Assembly: GCA_022843505.1 (NCBI GenBank)
Contig: JALHNN010000015.1
Coordinates: 1-15,334, forward strand
Reading direction: 5' to 3'
Length of the DNA: 15,334 bases
Source: Sulfuritalea sp.
GTDB taxonomy: Bacteria > Pseudomonadota > Gammaproteobacteria > Burkholderiales > Rhodocyclaceae
The notes under the pieces were generated by a model that searched no databases, was not told where the DNA came from, and was given only the letters and a program-made list of their open reading frames with translations. Position 1 is the stretch's first letter, and each line of letters opens with the position of its first letter. Shown here in pieces: positions 1 to 5,948 of the stretch. The translations under genes were made by a program, and so were the position numbers.

Positions 1-199
1 GCAGCGTGCCGCGGCTGATGCCGAGCATCTCGGCGGCGACGGTCTGGTTGCCGGCCGCCTGTTTCATGACCACTTCCAGCATCGGCCGCTCGACGCATTT
101 CAGCACCATGTCGTACACGGCATGCGGCGCCTGGCCGTCAAGGTCCCGGAAGTAGCGATTCAGCGTGCGGCGCACGCAATCGTTGATTTCGCTGCTCAT
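1..199 (-). CDS. fis: DNA-binding protein Fis, 3' end cut off by the window edge
   Basis: Fis is a small nucleoid-associated dimer that bends DNA and activates rRNA, tRNA and other growth-rate genes. The 66 visible codons begin MSSEINDCVRRTLNRYFRDL and reach the C-terminal helix-turn-helix, where AAGNQTVAAEMLGISRGTL is the family signature; only about the last dozen residues should be missing. The ATG (199-197) overlaps the dusB TGA (198-196) as ATGA, so the two genes are translationally coupled. dusB-fis is the standard operon in many gamma- and betaproteobacteria. The N-terminus is short compared with enterobacterial Fis (98 aa), as I recall is usual in betaproteobacteria. The assignment is firm; only the C-terminus is unseen. 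Confidence 0.93.
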   Translation of the reverse strand, partial: MSSEINDCVRRTLNRYFRDLDGQAPHAVYDMVLKCVERPMLEVVMKQAAGNQTVAAEMLGISRGTL

Positions 200-1218
200 G
201 CGGCCTTCATCTCCGTGTCGTCGGACACGTAGCGCAGGCAGTCGTTCGCCGCGGCATGGCCGAGGAAGAATTCGTCGGCGGCGGCAAGTTGCTCGCCGAC
301 CGTCTGCAACTGGTTCATGGCGTGGCGGAAATGCGCCGCGCCGACCAGTCCCTTGGTGTACCAGCTGATGTGCTTGCGCGCGATGCGCACCCCGGTTTCC
401 TCGCCGTAGAAACCGTAGAGGTCGCTCAGGTGATCGCGCAGGATGCGGTGTATTTCGCCGACGCTCGGCGGCGCCATCTCTTCTCCGGTCGCCAGGTAAT
501 GCTCGATCTCGCGGAACAGCCAGGGCCGACCCTGGGCGGCGCGGCCGATCATCACCCCGTCGGCACCGGTGTAATCAAGAACGTAGCGCGCCTTCTGCGG
601 GGTCGTGATGTCGCCATTGGCGATCACCGGGATCCGCACCTGCGATTTCACCAGAGCGATGGTGTCGTATTCCGCGGCGCCCTGGTACTGGTCGGCGCGG
701 GTGCGGCCATGGATCGCGATGGCGCGGATGCCGGATTCTTGCGCGATGCGGGCAATGGCCGGGGCATTGCGGTTATCGCGGTTCCAGCCGGTGCGGAACT
801 TCAGCGTCACTGGAACGCCGGGCACGGCGCCGACCACCGCCTCGAGAATCCTTGCCACCAGCGGCTCGTTCTGCATCAGGGCAGAGCCGGCCATGACATT
901 GCAGACTTTCTTTGCCGGGCAGCCCATGTTGATGTCGATGATCTGCGCGCCGTTGTCGGCGTTGTAGCGGGCCGCCTGGGCCATCATCGCCGGATCGGCG
1001 CCGGCGATCTGCACCGAGATCGGATCGACCTCACCCTCGTGGTTGGCGCGGCGGCGCGTCTTGGCGCTGCCGTAGAGCAGGGAATTCGACGTGACCATCT
1101 CCGAGACGGCGAGTCCGGCACCCAGCTTCTTGCAAAGCTGGCGGAACGGGCGATCCGTTACTCCGGCCATGGGCGCGACAAACAGGTTGTTGCGCAGGGA
1201 AAAACCGAGGAAATCCAT
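196..1218 (-). CDS. dusB: tRNA-dihydrouridine synthase B (DusB)
   Basis: DusB is an FMN- and NADPH-dependent enzyme that reduces particular uridines in tRNA (U17 in E. coli) to dihydrouridine. The 340-residue protein shows the TIM-barrel FMN motif MAGVTDRPFRQLC near the N-terminus, the catalytic-cysteine loop INMGCPAKKV, VTLKFRTGW, the AIHGRTRADQYQG motif, VIANGDI, and the phosphate-binding end GADGVMIGRAAQGRPW. I chose ATG 1218 (MDFLGFSLRNN) because homology begins there; an in-frame TTG at 1242 would add eight residues that do not resemble the family. It lies 98 bp downstream of the ubiH-type gene and overlaps fis by ATGA, so dusB-fis is one unit, possibly with its own promoter in the 98-bp gap. 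Confidence 0.96.
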   Translation of the reverse strand: MDFLGFSLRNNLFVAPMAGVTDRPFRQLCKKLGAGLAVSEMVTSNSLLYGSAKTRRRANHEGEVDPISVQIAGADPAMMAQAARYNADNGAQIIDINMGCPAKKVCNVMAGSALMQNEPLVARILEAVVGAVPGVPVTLKFRTGWNRDNRNAPAIARIAQESGIRAIAIHGRTRADQYQGAAEYDTIALVKSQVRIPVIANGDITTPQKARYVLDYTGADGVMIGRAAQGRPWLFREIEHYLATGEEMAPPSVGEIHRILRDHLSDLYGFYGEETGVRIARKHISWYTKGLVGAAHFRHAMNQLQTVGEQLAAADEFFLGHAAANDCLRYVSDDTEMKAA

Positions 1219-1257
1219 GTGCCGGAAAGGGAACGGAAGCAATCGGGGAAGGCCGCG

Positions 1258-1263
1258 ATTTTA
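1258..1263 (-). promoter_or_regulatory. Candidate -10 box for dusB-fis
   Basis: In the 98-bp gap between the ubiH-type gene and dusB, the minus strand reads TAAAAT followed by the GC-rich run CGCGGCC. A GC-rich discriminator after the -10 is typical of stringently controlled promoters such as that of E. coli dusB-fis. No convincing -35 hexamer is visible 16-18 bp upstream, so this is a suggestion only. Confidence 0.3.
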
Positions 1264-1316
1264 GCGCAAAGCGGCCTTGGCGCTATCGCGGCTGCTTATA
1301 TTCGGGAGCCCGGAAA

Positions 1317-2510
1317 TCAGGGCCAGGCACGGGCACCGAAGATCATCCGCTTGGCGACAAAAGCGCGCAAGGAAGGAAGCAGGTCCAGCGCCAGCAAGCC
1401 GGCGCCACGCAGATGCCGAAGCGGTGCAAACTCGGTGGCGAAGCCGAGGATCAGGAGGTCGGTGAACCCGATCGCGCCACGCCGGTCGGCCTGGCGCCCG
1501 CGGGCATAGGACGCCAGGACGTCGGGCGCACCGGGATCGGGCGCCGCAGCCAATGCGACGGCCAGTTCCCAGATATCGCGCAGCGCCAGGTTGAATCCCT
1601 GCCCGGCCACCGGATGCAGGGTTTGCGCCGCGTTGCCCAGCCAAACCTGGCGCGCAGCCACGGGATTTGGCCGGTAGCGCAGCCCCAGCGGATAGGCCAC
1701 GCGCGGCGTCGCGGCGATGAAGCGGTGGCGGGAACCGAAGCGCTGTTGCAGCAGCGCAAGAAAAGGCGCGTCCCCCAGCGCCTTGACCTCTTCGACGACG
1801 GCATCGGCACAGGTCAGCACCACGGAATAACGATTGCCCAGCGGCAGCAGCGCCAGCGGGCCATCCCCGGTGAAGCGCTCCCAGGCCACGTTGCGATGCG
1901 GATCGGCGACCTCGACATTGCACAGCACCGCATGCTGGCCGTAGTCGCGCAGGCTGCCGGCGCCCGGCTCGATGCGCCCCTCGGCAAAGGCGGTGAGTGG
2001 AAAGCCTGCGGTATCCGCCGCACTCACCGACTGATTGTCCCGATAGGCGATGCCGTGTTTGGTCACGGCATCATCCAGCGCCGCGATGAGGTCGCTCGCG
2101 GCGACCACCCAGCCCAGCGCCGGGAGGTTTATTTCAGCGGCCTGAAGCACGGTGCGTCCGAAACCGCCGCGCTGCGAAACATGAATGGTCGCTATCGGCG
2201 TCTTTGGCAAACCCGACCATGCGCCCAGCCAATCGAGTATCTGGCGCGAGCCATCGGACAGGGCCAGCACGCGGTGGTCGTGGCGCACCGCCGAGCGCTC
2301 TCGCGCCTCGAAGATCTCGGATGCGACGCCCTTCTGCCTCAGCGCCAGGGCCAGCGCCATGCCGGCCGGACCGCCGCCTACGATGGCAACCTTGGGGTTC
2401 CCATCGTAGGCGGCGGAGCCGCAAACTGGACAGCCATCCCCCCGCCCCCCTTCCCAAGGAAGGGGGCAACTGTTCAGGCTCGCTGCGCTCGCATCGCTAT
2501 CAGATGGCAC
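1317..2510 (-). CDS. UbiH/UbiF/Coq6-family FAD-dependent hydroxylase with repeat-derived N-terminal extension
   Basis: Members of this family hydroxylate the ubiquinone ring precursor using FAD, NAD(P)H and O2. Visible are the Rossmann motif [21 protein letters not shown] split about residues 42-62, YGQHAVLCNV, ERFTGDGPLALLPLG, and the second FAD motif GNAAQTLHPVAGQGFNLALRD. The middle DG motif (normally ADG) is degenerate (FAEGR) and the preceding segment seems about 20 residues short. The only canonical in-frame start is GTG 2510, inside the last codons of pepP (11-bp overlap) with CGGGA just upstream; the frame is closed by TGA a few codons earlier. The first ~40 residues are therefore encoded by a REP-like stem and an inverted copy of the gene's own start, and include CPVCG. 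It follows pepP, a common betaproteobacterial pairing. Which ring position it hydroxylates cannot be told; a damaged start or pseudogene is possible. Confidence 0.82.
   Translation of the reverse strand: MPSDSDASAASLNSCPLPWEGGRGDGCPVCGSAAYDGNPKVAIVGGGPAGMALALALRQKGVASEIFEARERSAVRHDHRVLALSDGSRQILDWLGAWSGLPKTPIATIHVSQRGGFGRTVLQAAEINLPALGWVVAASDLIAALDDAVTKHGIAYRDNQSVSAADTAGFPLTAFAEGRIEPGAGSLRDYGQHAVLCNVEVADPHRNVAWERFTGDGPLALLPLGNRYSVVLTCADAVVEEVKALGDAPFLALLQQRFGSRHRFIAATPRVAYPLGLRYRPNPVAARQVWLGNAAQTLHPVAGQGFNLALRDIWELAVALAAAPDPGAPDVLASYARGRQADRRGAIGFTDLLILGFATEFAPLRHLRGAGLLALDLLPSLRAFVAKRMIFGARAWP
2371..2416 (-). repeat. Inverted copy of the ubiH-type gene's own start: near-perfect hairpin
   Basis: Arms 2371-2386 and 2401-2416 are perfect 16-bp inverted repeats (CCGCCGCCTACGATGG on plus). 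After one C:C mismatch the stem continues with AACC (2388-2391) against GGTT (2396-2399), closing on a TTGG loop. The downstream arm is the coding sequence for the Rossmann glycines of the ubiH-type protein; the upstream arm is its reverse complement and is read in the same frame as SAAYDG. Confidence 0.9.
2444..2467 (-). repeat. REP-like GC-rich stem-loop, copy 1
   Basis: CCCCCTTCC (2446-2454) pairs with GGAAGGGGG (2458-2466) around a CAA loop; an extra C at 2445 bulges and G2444 pairs with C2467. The same outline, including the bulged C, appears at 4690-4713 with the inner four base pairs changed in a compensated way. It lies within the translated N-terminal extension of the ubiH-type gene. 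Confidence 0.8.
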
Positions 2511-3852
2511 GAGAATCCCGCATCAGGGCTTCGATATCGGCGATGGTCTTCGGCGCCGCGGCGGTGATGATCTCGCATCCCTGGGCGGTGACGACCGCGT
2601 CATCCTCGATGCGCACGCCGATATTCCAGAACACCTCGCGAACATCCTCCGCCGGCCGGATGTAACAACCGGGCTCGATGGTCAGCACCATCCCCGGCAC
2701 GAGGGGTGCCCAGTGCTCGCCATCCTTGTACTCGCCGGCGTCATGGACATCCTTGCCCAGCCAATGGCTGGTGCGGTGCATGTAGAAGCGCTTGTAGGCT
2801 CCCGACTCGATCACGGCATCGAGCGATCCGGCAAGCAGCTTCATGTCGATCATGCCCTGGGCCAGAACCTTCAGCGCGGCATCGTGCGGATCAGCGAAAG
2901 TCGCGCCGGGACGCACGGCGGCAATCGCCGCCGCCTGGGCATCGAGCACCAGATCGTAGACGTCGGCCTGCGGCCCGCTGAAGCGGCCGCTCACCGGAAA
3001 GGTGCGGGTAATGTCCGAGGCATAACCGGAAAGTTCGCCGCCGGCATCGATCAGCAGCAGGTCGCCGTCGCGCAGAGGCTGGTCGTTCCCGACATAGTGC
3101 AGGATGCAGGCATTCGCGCCGCCGGCAACGATGGGTGTATAGGCGGGAAACTCGCAACCATGGCGACGGAATTCATGCAGAAGTTCCGCCTCGACCTCGT
3201 ATTCGAACCTGCCCGGCGCCGCGAAGCGCATCGCCCGCACGTGCGCCCCGGCGGAGATATCCGAGGCGCGACGCATGATCGAAAGCTCGGTCGCATCCTT
3301 CACCAGGCGCATCGCATCGAGTTCCGCCCGCACATCGCGGATCACCGGCGGAGCGCGCTTGCCGTTGCGCGACTCGCCGCGCACCCGGTTCAGCGCGGCG
3401 GCAATGCGCGCGTCCCAGCCGGCATCATGTCCGATCGAGAACCAGAGCGCCGGCTGGTCGGCGAGCAGTTCGGACAGCTTGCTGTCAAGTTCGGCGAACA
3501 CGAAAGCGGCGTCGAATCCGAATGTAGTCCGCGCGCCGTCCGGACCGTACCGGAAGCCATCCCAGGTCTCGCGCTCGGCATTCTTCTCGCGGCAGAAAAG
3601 AATTGTCTGCGGCTCGTCGCCTTCCTTGGGCGCGACGATTACCAACACGGCCTCGGGCTCGGTGAATCCGGTCAGGTACTGGAAATAACTGTCCGCCCGG
3701 TAGGGGAAGTGGGCGTCACGATTCCTCGGCTGTTCCGGCGCCGTGGGAATCAGGGCAAGCCCGCCGCCCGCCGCCCTCATGCGCGCCGCAAGCAGGCGTC
3801 GGCGCTGGCTGTACGCCGACATTGCGCTGTCCGGGTGCGGAACTTGTTCCAT
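2500..3852 (-). CDS. pepP: Xaa-Pro aminopeptidase (aminopeptidase P)
   Basis: PepP is a dinuclear Mn-dependent pita-bread peptidase that removes the N-terminal residue from peptides whose second residue is proline. The N-terminal AMP_N domain is marked by FPYRADSYFQYLTGFTEPEA; the catalytic domain carries the metal ligands in order: LLIDAGGELSGYASDITRTF (two Asp), HRTSHWLGKDVHD (His), LTIEPGCYI (Glu) and GVRIEDDAVVT (Glu). ATG 3852 gives 450 residues and lies 7 bp after the murU stop; ATG 3822 (MSAYSQRRRLLAARM) gives 440 and aligns better with the E. coli start, so the start is undecided. Neither has a clear Shine-Dalgarno. Its 3' end contains the GTG of the ubiH-type gene. Family assignment is secure. 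Confidence 0.95.
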   Translation of the reverse strand: MEQVPHPDSAMSAYSQRRRLLAARMRAAGGGLALIPTAPEQPRNRDAHFPYRADSYFQYLTGFTEPEAVLVIVAPKEGDEPQTILFCREKNAERETWDGFRYGPDGARTTFGFDAAFVFAELDSKLSELLADQPALWFSIGHDAGWDARIAAALNRVRGESRNGKRAPPVIRDVRAELDAMRLVKDATELSIMRRASDISAGAHVRAMRFAAPGRFEYEVEAELLHEFRRHGCEFPAYTPIVAGGANACILHYVGNDQPLRDGDLLLIDAGGELSGYASDITRTFPVSGRFSGPQADVYDLVLDAQAAAIAAVRPGATFADPHDAALKVLAQGMIDMKLLAGSLDAVIESGAYKRFYMHRTSHWLGKDVHDAGEYKDGEHWAPLVPGMVLTIEPGCYIRPAEDVREVFWNIGVRIEDDAVVTAQGCEIITAAAPKTIADIEALMRDSRAI

Positions 3853-3859
3853 CGGGCGA

Positions 3860-4552
3860 TTATAGCGAGCGCAGTTCCCGGTCCAGTTCCTCGAGGCGTT
3901 GCGGTGTGCCGACGTCGGCCCAGCGACCTCGGTGCAATTCACCTGAGACCTTCCCCTCGGCCATCGCGGCACGCAAGAGAGGCGCCAGCCTTGCCGGCTG
4001 GCCGCGGCTGATCCCGGCGAACAGTTCCGGCCGATACACGCCTATCCCGGCGAAGGTATGCATCGCTCCCGCGCCGTCGAACGCCGTGCTGTCAGCGCCG
4101 ACTTCCGGCTCAAGGAAACTGAAATCGCCATGAGGATGCTGCGGCGGATTCGGCACCAGCACGAGGTGGGCGCGGTTCCCGGGCCGTAGCACCGTATCCG
4201 CCCTCGCCGGGTTCCAGTCACAGAATATGTCGCCGTTGATCACCAGGAAGGGTTCCTCCCCAAGCAGCGACAGGGCGTTGGCAATGCCACCGGCGGTTTC
4301 CAGGGCACCGGGCGGTTCGGGCGAATAGTGGATTCGCAAGCCCCAGGCGTCGCCGCCCCCCAGCAGGGCTTCGATCTGTTCTCCGAGGTGTGCGTGGTTG
4401 ATCACGACATCCCGGAATCCGCACGCGGCAAGGCGTTCGACATGCCAGACGATCAGCGGTCGCCCCGCCACCGGCAGCAACGGCTTCGGCGTGCGGTCCG
4501 TCAGTGGACGCATGCGCTCGCCGCGGCCGGCGGCAAGGATCATGGCCTTCAT
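3860..4552 (-). CDS. murU: N-acetylmuramate-1-phosphate uridylyltransferase MurU
   Basis: MurU converts MurNAc-1-phosphate and UTP to UDP-MurNAc, completing the peptidoglycan-recycling bypass of de novo (fosfomycin-sensitive) synthesis. From ATG 4552 the 230-residue protein starts MKAMILAAGRGERMRPLTDR, the nucleotidyltransferase signature, followed by TPKPLLPVAGRPLI, the metal-binding FLVINGDIF, and the C-terminal GRWADVGTPQRL. Length matches the family (about 223 aa). amgK, the preceding pathway step, is directly upstream in the same direction. Oddity: ATG 4552 lies inside a perfect 25-bp hairpin with no Shine-Dalgarno; an in-frame ATG at 4600, with GGAGAG seven bases upstream, would add MARHKQGSWPSLGKRP, most of it encoded by the inverted copy. 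I give the homology-supported start, but 4600 may be the one used. Confidence 0.93.
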   Translation of the reverse strand: MKAMILAAGRGERMRPLTDRTPKPLLPVAGRPLIVWHVERLAACGFRDVVINHAHLGEQIEALLGGGDAWGLRIHYSPEPPGALETAGGIANALSLLGEEPFLVINGDIFCDWNPARADTVLRPGNRAHLVLVPNPPQHPHGDFSFLEPEVGADSTAFDGAGAMHTFAGIGVYRPELFAGISRGQPARLAPLLRAAMAEGKVSGELHRGRWADVGTPQRLEELDRELRSL

Positions 4553-4586
4553 TGGGCGTTTGCCCAATGAAGGCCATGATCCTTGC
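4533..4586 (-). repeat. Perfect 25-bp hairpin made of an inverted copy of the murU start
   Basis: Arms 4533-4557 and 4562-4586 are exact reverse complements over 25 bp, separated by the 4-nt loop GTTT (4558-4561). The arm 4533-4557 holds the first codons of murU, including ATG 4552 (MKAMILA); the other arm is its mirror image placed upstream. In mRNA the start codon would be base-paired. There is no T tract, so it is not an intrinsic terminator. Confidence 0.95.
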
Positions 4587-4597
4587 TTGTGGCGAGC

Positions 4598-4613
4598 CAT
4601 TGCTGAGCTCTCC
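4598..4613 (-). promoter_or_regulatory. Ribosome binding site and alternative upstream start of murU
   Basis: On the minus strand GGAGAG (4613-4608) precedes ATG 4600-4598 by seven bases. This ATG is in frame with murU and reads through the inverted arm without a stop, so a ribosome starting here would unfold the hairpin that hides ATG 4552. Confidence 0.5.
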
Positions 4614-4657
4614 CCCCGGCCCACGGGCCGCTTTGCACAGCGCCCCGGCCACGGTGG

Positions 4658-4676
4658 CGCAAAGCAGTGCTTTGCG
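4658..4676. repeat. Small inverted repeat in the amgK-murU spacer
   Basis: CGCAAAGC (4658-4665) and GCTTTGCG (4669-4676) form an 8-bp stem around AGT. A related CTTTGC lies at about 4631-4636 and could pair alternatively with GCAAAG, giving two competing folds. It is part of the roughly 150-bp non-coding insert between amgK and murU. Confidence 0.6.
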
Positions 4677-4689
4677 AAACCCCACCTCC

Positions 4690-4713
4690 GCCCCCCTCTC
4701 CGAGAGAGGGGGC
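4690..4713 (-). repeat. REP-like GC-rich stem-loop, copy 2
   Basis: CCCCCTCTC (4692-4700) pairs with GAGAGGGGG (4704-4712) around a CGA loop, with a bulged C at 4691 and an outer G4690-C4713 pair. Compared with 2444-2467 the inner pairs differ (TCTC/GAGA against TTCC/GGAA) but pairing is kept. On the minus strand both copies are preceded by CAGTYG and followed by CGGRGG, so they are one family in the same orientation relative to the downstream gene. Confidence 0.8.
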
Positions 4714-4723
4714 GACTGGTTGG

Positions 4724-4744
4724 AGCCCGCACCGGGCGCGGGCT
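4724..4744 (-). terminator. Hairpin just after the amgK stop
   Basis: AGCCCGC (4724-4730) and GCGGGCT (4738-4744) form a 7-bp GC-rich stem with a 7-nt loop, 6 bases past the amgK TAG on the minus strand. No T run follows, so it is at best a weak or Rho-assisted terminator or an RNA-stabilising hairpin. Confidence 0.35.
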
Positions 4745-4750
4745 TTGGCA

Positions 4751-5767
4751 CTACAAATCACGCTGGTCGAGCGTATAGCCCAGCACCGTGACCTTGTCTT
4801 CGACGCGATCGAGCAGGTGGCGCAGGGGGGATAGTTCGGCGTAGCGTTCGCAGGCCTTGCGCAGGTAGCGCGCCACGAGCGGCAGGTCCTTGAGGTAGCC
4901 GTCCTTGCCGTCGCGATGCCATAGCCGGGCGAAGATGCCGAGCACCTTGACGTGGCGCTGCACGCCCATCCATTCGTAGCTGCGGTAGAACTCGCCGAAA
5001 TCTCCTGCAACGGGCAGGCCGGCCCTGCGCGCCTGTTCCCAGTAGCGGATCAGCCAGTCGAGGGCGATGTCCTCGTCCCATTCGACATAGGCATCCTTCA
5101 GCAGCGAAACCATGTCATAGCTGATCGGGCCGTACACCGCATCCTGGAAATCGATGATGCCCGGGTTGCCGGCGCCGTCGATGCGCATCAGGTTGCGCGA
5201 GTGGTAATCGCGGTGCACATAAACCTTCGGTTCCGCGAGATTGGTCGCGATGATCCGGCCGAAGACCTCGTCGATCGCACGCCGATCGTCGGCATCCAGC
5301 GCGATGCCATGGTGCCTGGCGAGGAACCATTCGGGAAACAGGTCGAGTTCGCGGCGCAGGAGGGCATGATCGTAATCAGGCAGCATGCCGGGACGGCTGG
5401 CGAGCTGGATGTCCACGAGCGCAGAGATTGCATCGCCGTACAGAGGTCCCGCGTTCTCGGCGGTCAGCGCCTGCAGGTAGGTTTGGTCCCCCAGATCCGA
5501 AAGCAGAAGGAAGCCGCGCTCGAGGTCCTCGGCCAGCACCTCCGGAACATGGACGCCGGCGGCGTGAAACAGGCGCTGGACGTGCAGCCAGGGGCGGCAG
5601 TCCTCGTTGGCGGGCGGCGCATCCATGATCACGAAGGACTTGCCGTCACCCCGCCTCGCACGGAAGTAGCGCCTGAAACTGGCATCGGCCGACGCGGCCG
5701 CAAGGCTGAAATCCTCACCCGCCCAAAGTCCGGCGAGCCACGTCTTGATCTGCTCCTGGCGTTGCAT
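4751..5767 (-). CDS. amgK: N-acetylmuramate/N-acetylglucosamine kinase AmgK
   Basis: AmgK is an aminoglycoside-phosphotransferase-fold sugar kinase that phosphorylates MurNAc (and GlcNAc) at the anomeric position, supplying MurU. The 338-residue protein has the N-terminal ATP-binding lobe (ASFRRYFRARRG, FVIMDAPPANEDC), the catalytic loop VYVHRDYHSRNLM and the metal-binding GIIDFQDAVYGP. Length agrees with the Pseudomonas enzyme (about 339 aa). ATG 5767 (MQRQEQIKTWLAGLW) was chosen, with AAGG five bases upstream; an in-frame GTG at 5797 would add ten residues without family support. It opens the leftward operon with murU and diverges from lptD, an arrangement also known in pseudomonads. General APH-family annotation would be the fallback, but the neighbour murU makes AmgK convincing. 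Confidence 0.92.
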   Translation of the reverse strand: MQRQEQIKTWLAGLWAGEDFSLAAASADASFRRYFRARRGDGKSFVIMDAPPANEDCRPWLHVQRLFHAAGVHVPEVLAEDLERGFLLLSDLGDQTYLQALTAENAGPLYGDAISALVDIQLASRPGMLPDYDHALLRRELDLFPEWFLARHHGIALDADDRRAIDEVFGRIIATNLAEPKVYVHRDYHSRNLMRIDGAGNPGIIDFQDAVYGPISYDMVSLLKDAYVEWDEDIALDWLIRYWEQARRAGLPVAGDFGEFYRSYEWMGVQRHVKVLGIFARLWHRDGKDGYLKDLPLVARYLRKACERYAELSPLRHLLDRVEDKVTVLGYTLDQRDL

Positions 5768-5840
5768 TTGGGCCTTGGCTGGGTTCCCCGGAAACACGCA
5801 TGAACTCAGTCAGGGAGCGCGTTTCGCGAGGTTGAGGTGA

Positions 5841-5857
5841 TAGAATCGCGGATTCTA
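5841..5857. promoter_or_regulatory. Palindrome with -10-like boxes on both strands in the amgK/lptD divergent spacer
   Basis: TAGAATC (5841-5847) and GATTCTA (5851-5857) form a 7-bp palindrome around GCG. Because of the symmetry a TAGAAT -10-like hexamer is present on both strands, facing lptD and amgK respectively. No good -35 is seen at 16-18 bp on either strand. The spacer 5768-5948 must hold both promoters; this is the best candidate site in it. Confidence 0.4.
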
Positions 5858-5886
5858 GCATCGGCCGGCACGTGCACTTCCGGCGG

Positions 5887-5920
5887 GTCGCAGGCCGCCT
5901 CGTTTTCGCGGCCGTGCGAC
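5887..5920 (+). promoter_or_regulatory. Hairpin in the lptD leader
   Basis: GTCGC (5887-5891) pairs with GCGAC (5916-5920), and GGCCGC (5893-5898) with GCGGCC (5908-5913), giving 11 pairs with a small internal loop and a 9-nt apical loop (CTCGTTTTC). It ends 28 bases before the lptD ATG. If transcription starts near 5853 this would be in the mRNA leader. Function unknown. Confidence 0.4.
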
Positions 5921-5948
5921 CAGCGTTGCGCCCACTCATCGCTTTGGC

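Noticed and set aside
3853..3866. TATAAT at the murU/pepP junction as a pepP promoter
   Set aside because: A perfect -10 hexamer occurs on the minus strand across the murU stop, but the -35 region is poor and it lies only a few bases from the pepP ATG, leaving no room for a leader with a ribosome binding site if ATG 3852 is used.
256..4011. Long open frames on the plus strand across dusB, the ubiH-type gene and pepP
   Set aside because: They mirror real minus-strand genes in GC-rich DNA, have low-complexity Arg/Gly/Ala-rich or domain-less translations, and match no family I recognise.
2371..4586. Gene-start hairpins as fold-back artefacts of library construction or amplification
   Set aside because: A fold-back chimera would not continue into unique sequence that properly reaches the neighbouring gene on the far side, as both do here, and the rsmA copy is direct and diverged. 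Not excluded entirely given adapter contamination, so read-level checking is listed.
4533..4586. Intrinsic terminator between amgK and murU
   Set aside because: The stem has no T tract on either strand and contains the murU start codon.
5802..5830. Sigma-E promoter for lptD-surA
   Set aside because: GAACT is present at 5802-5806 but no matching -10 element lies at the required distance.
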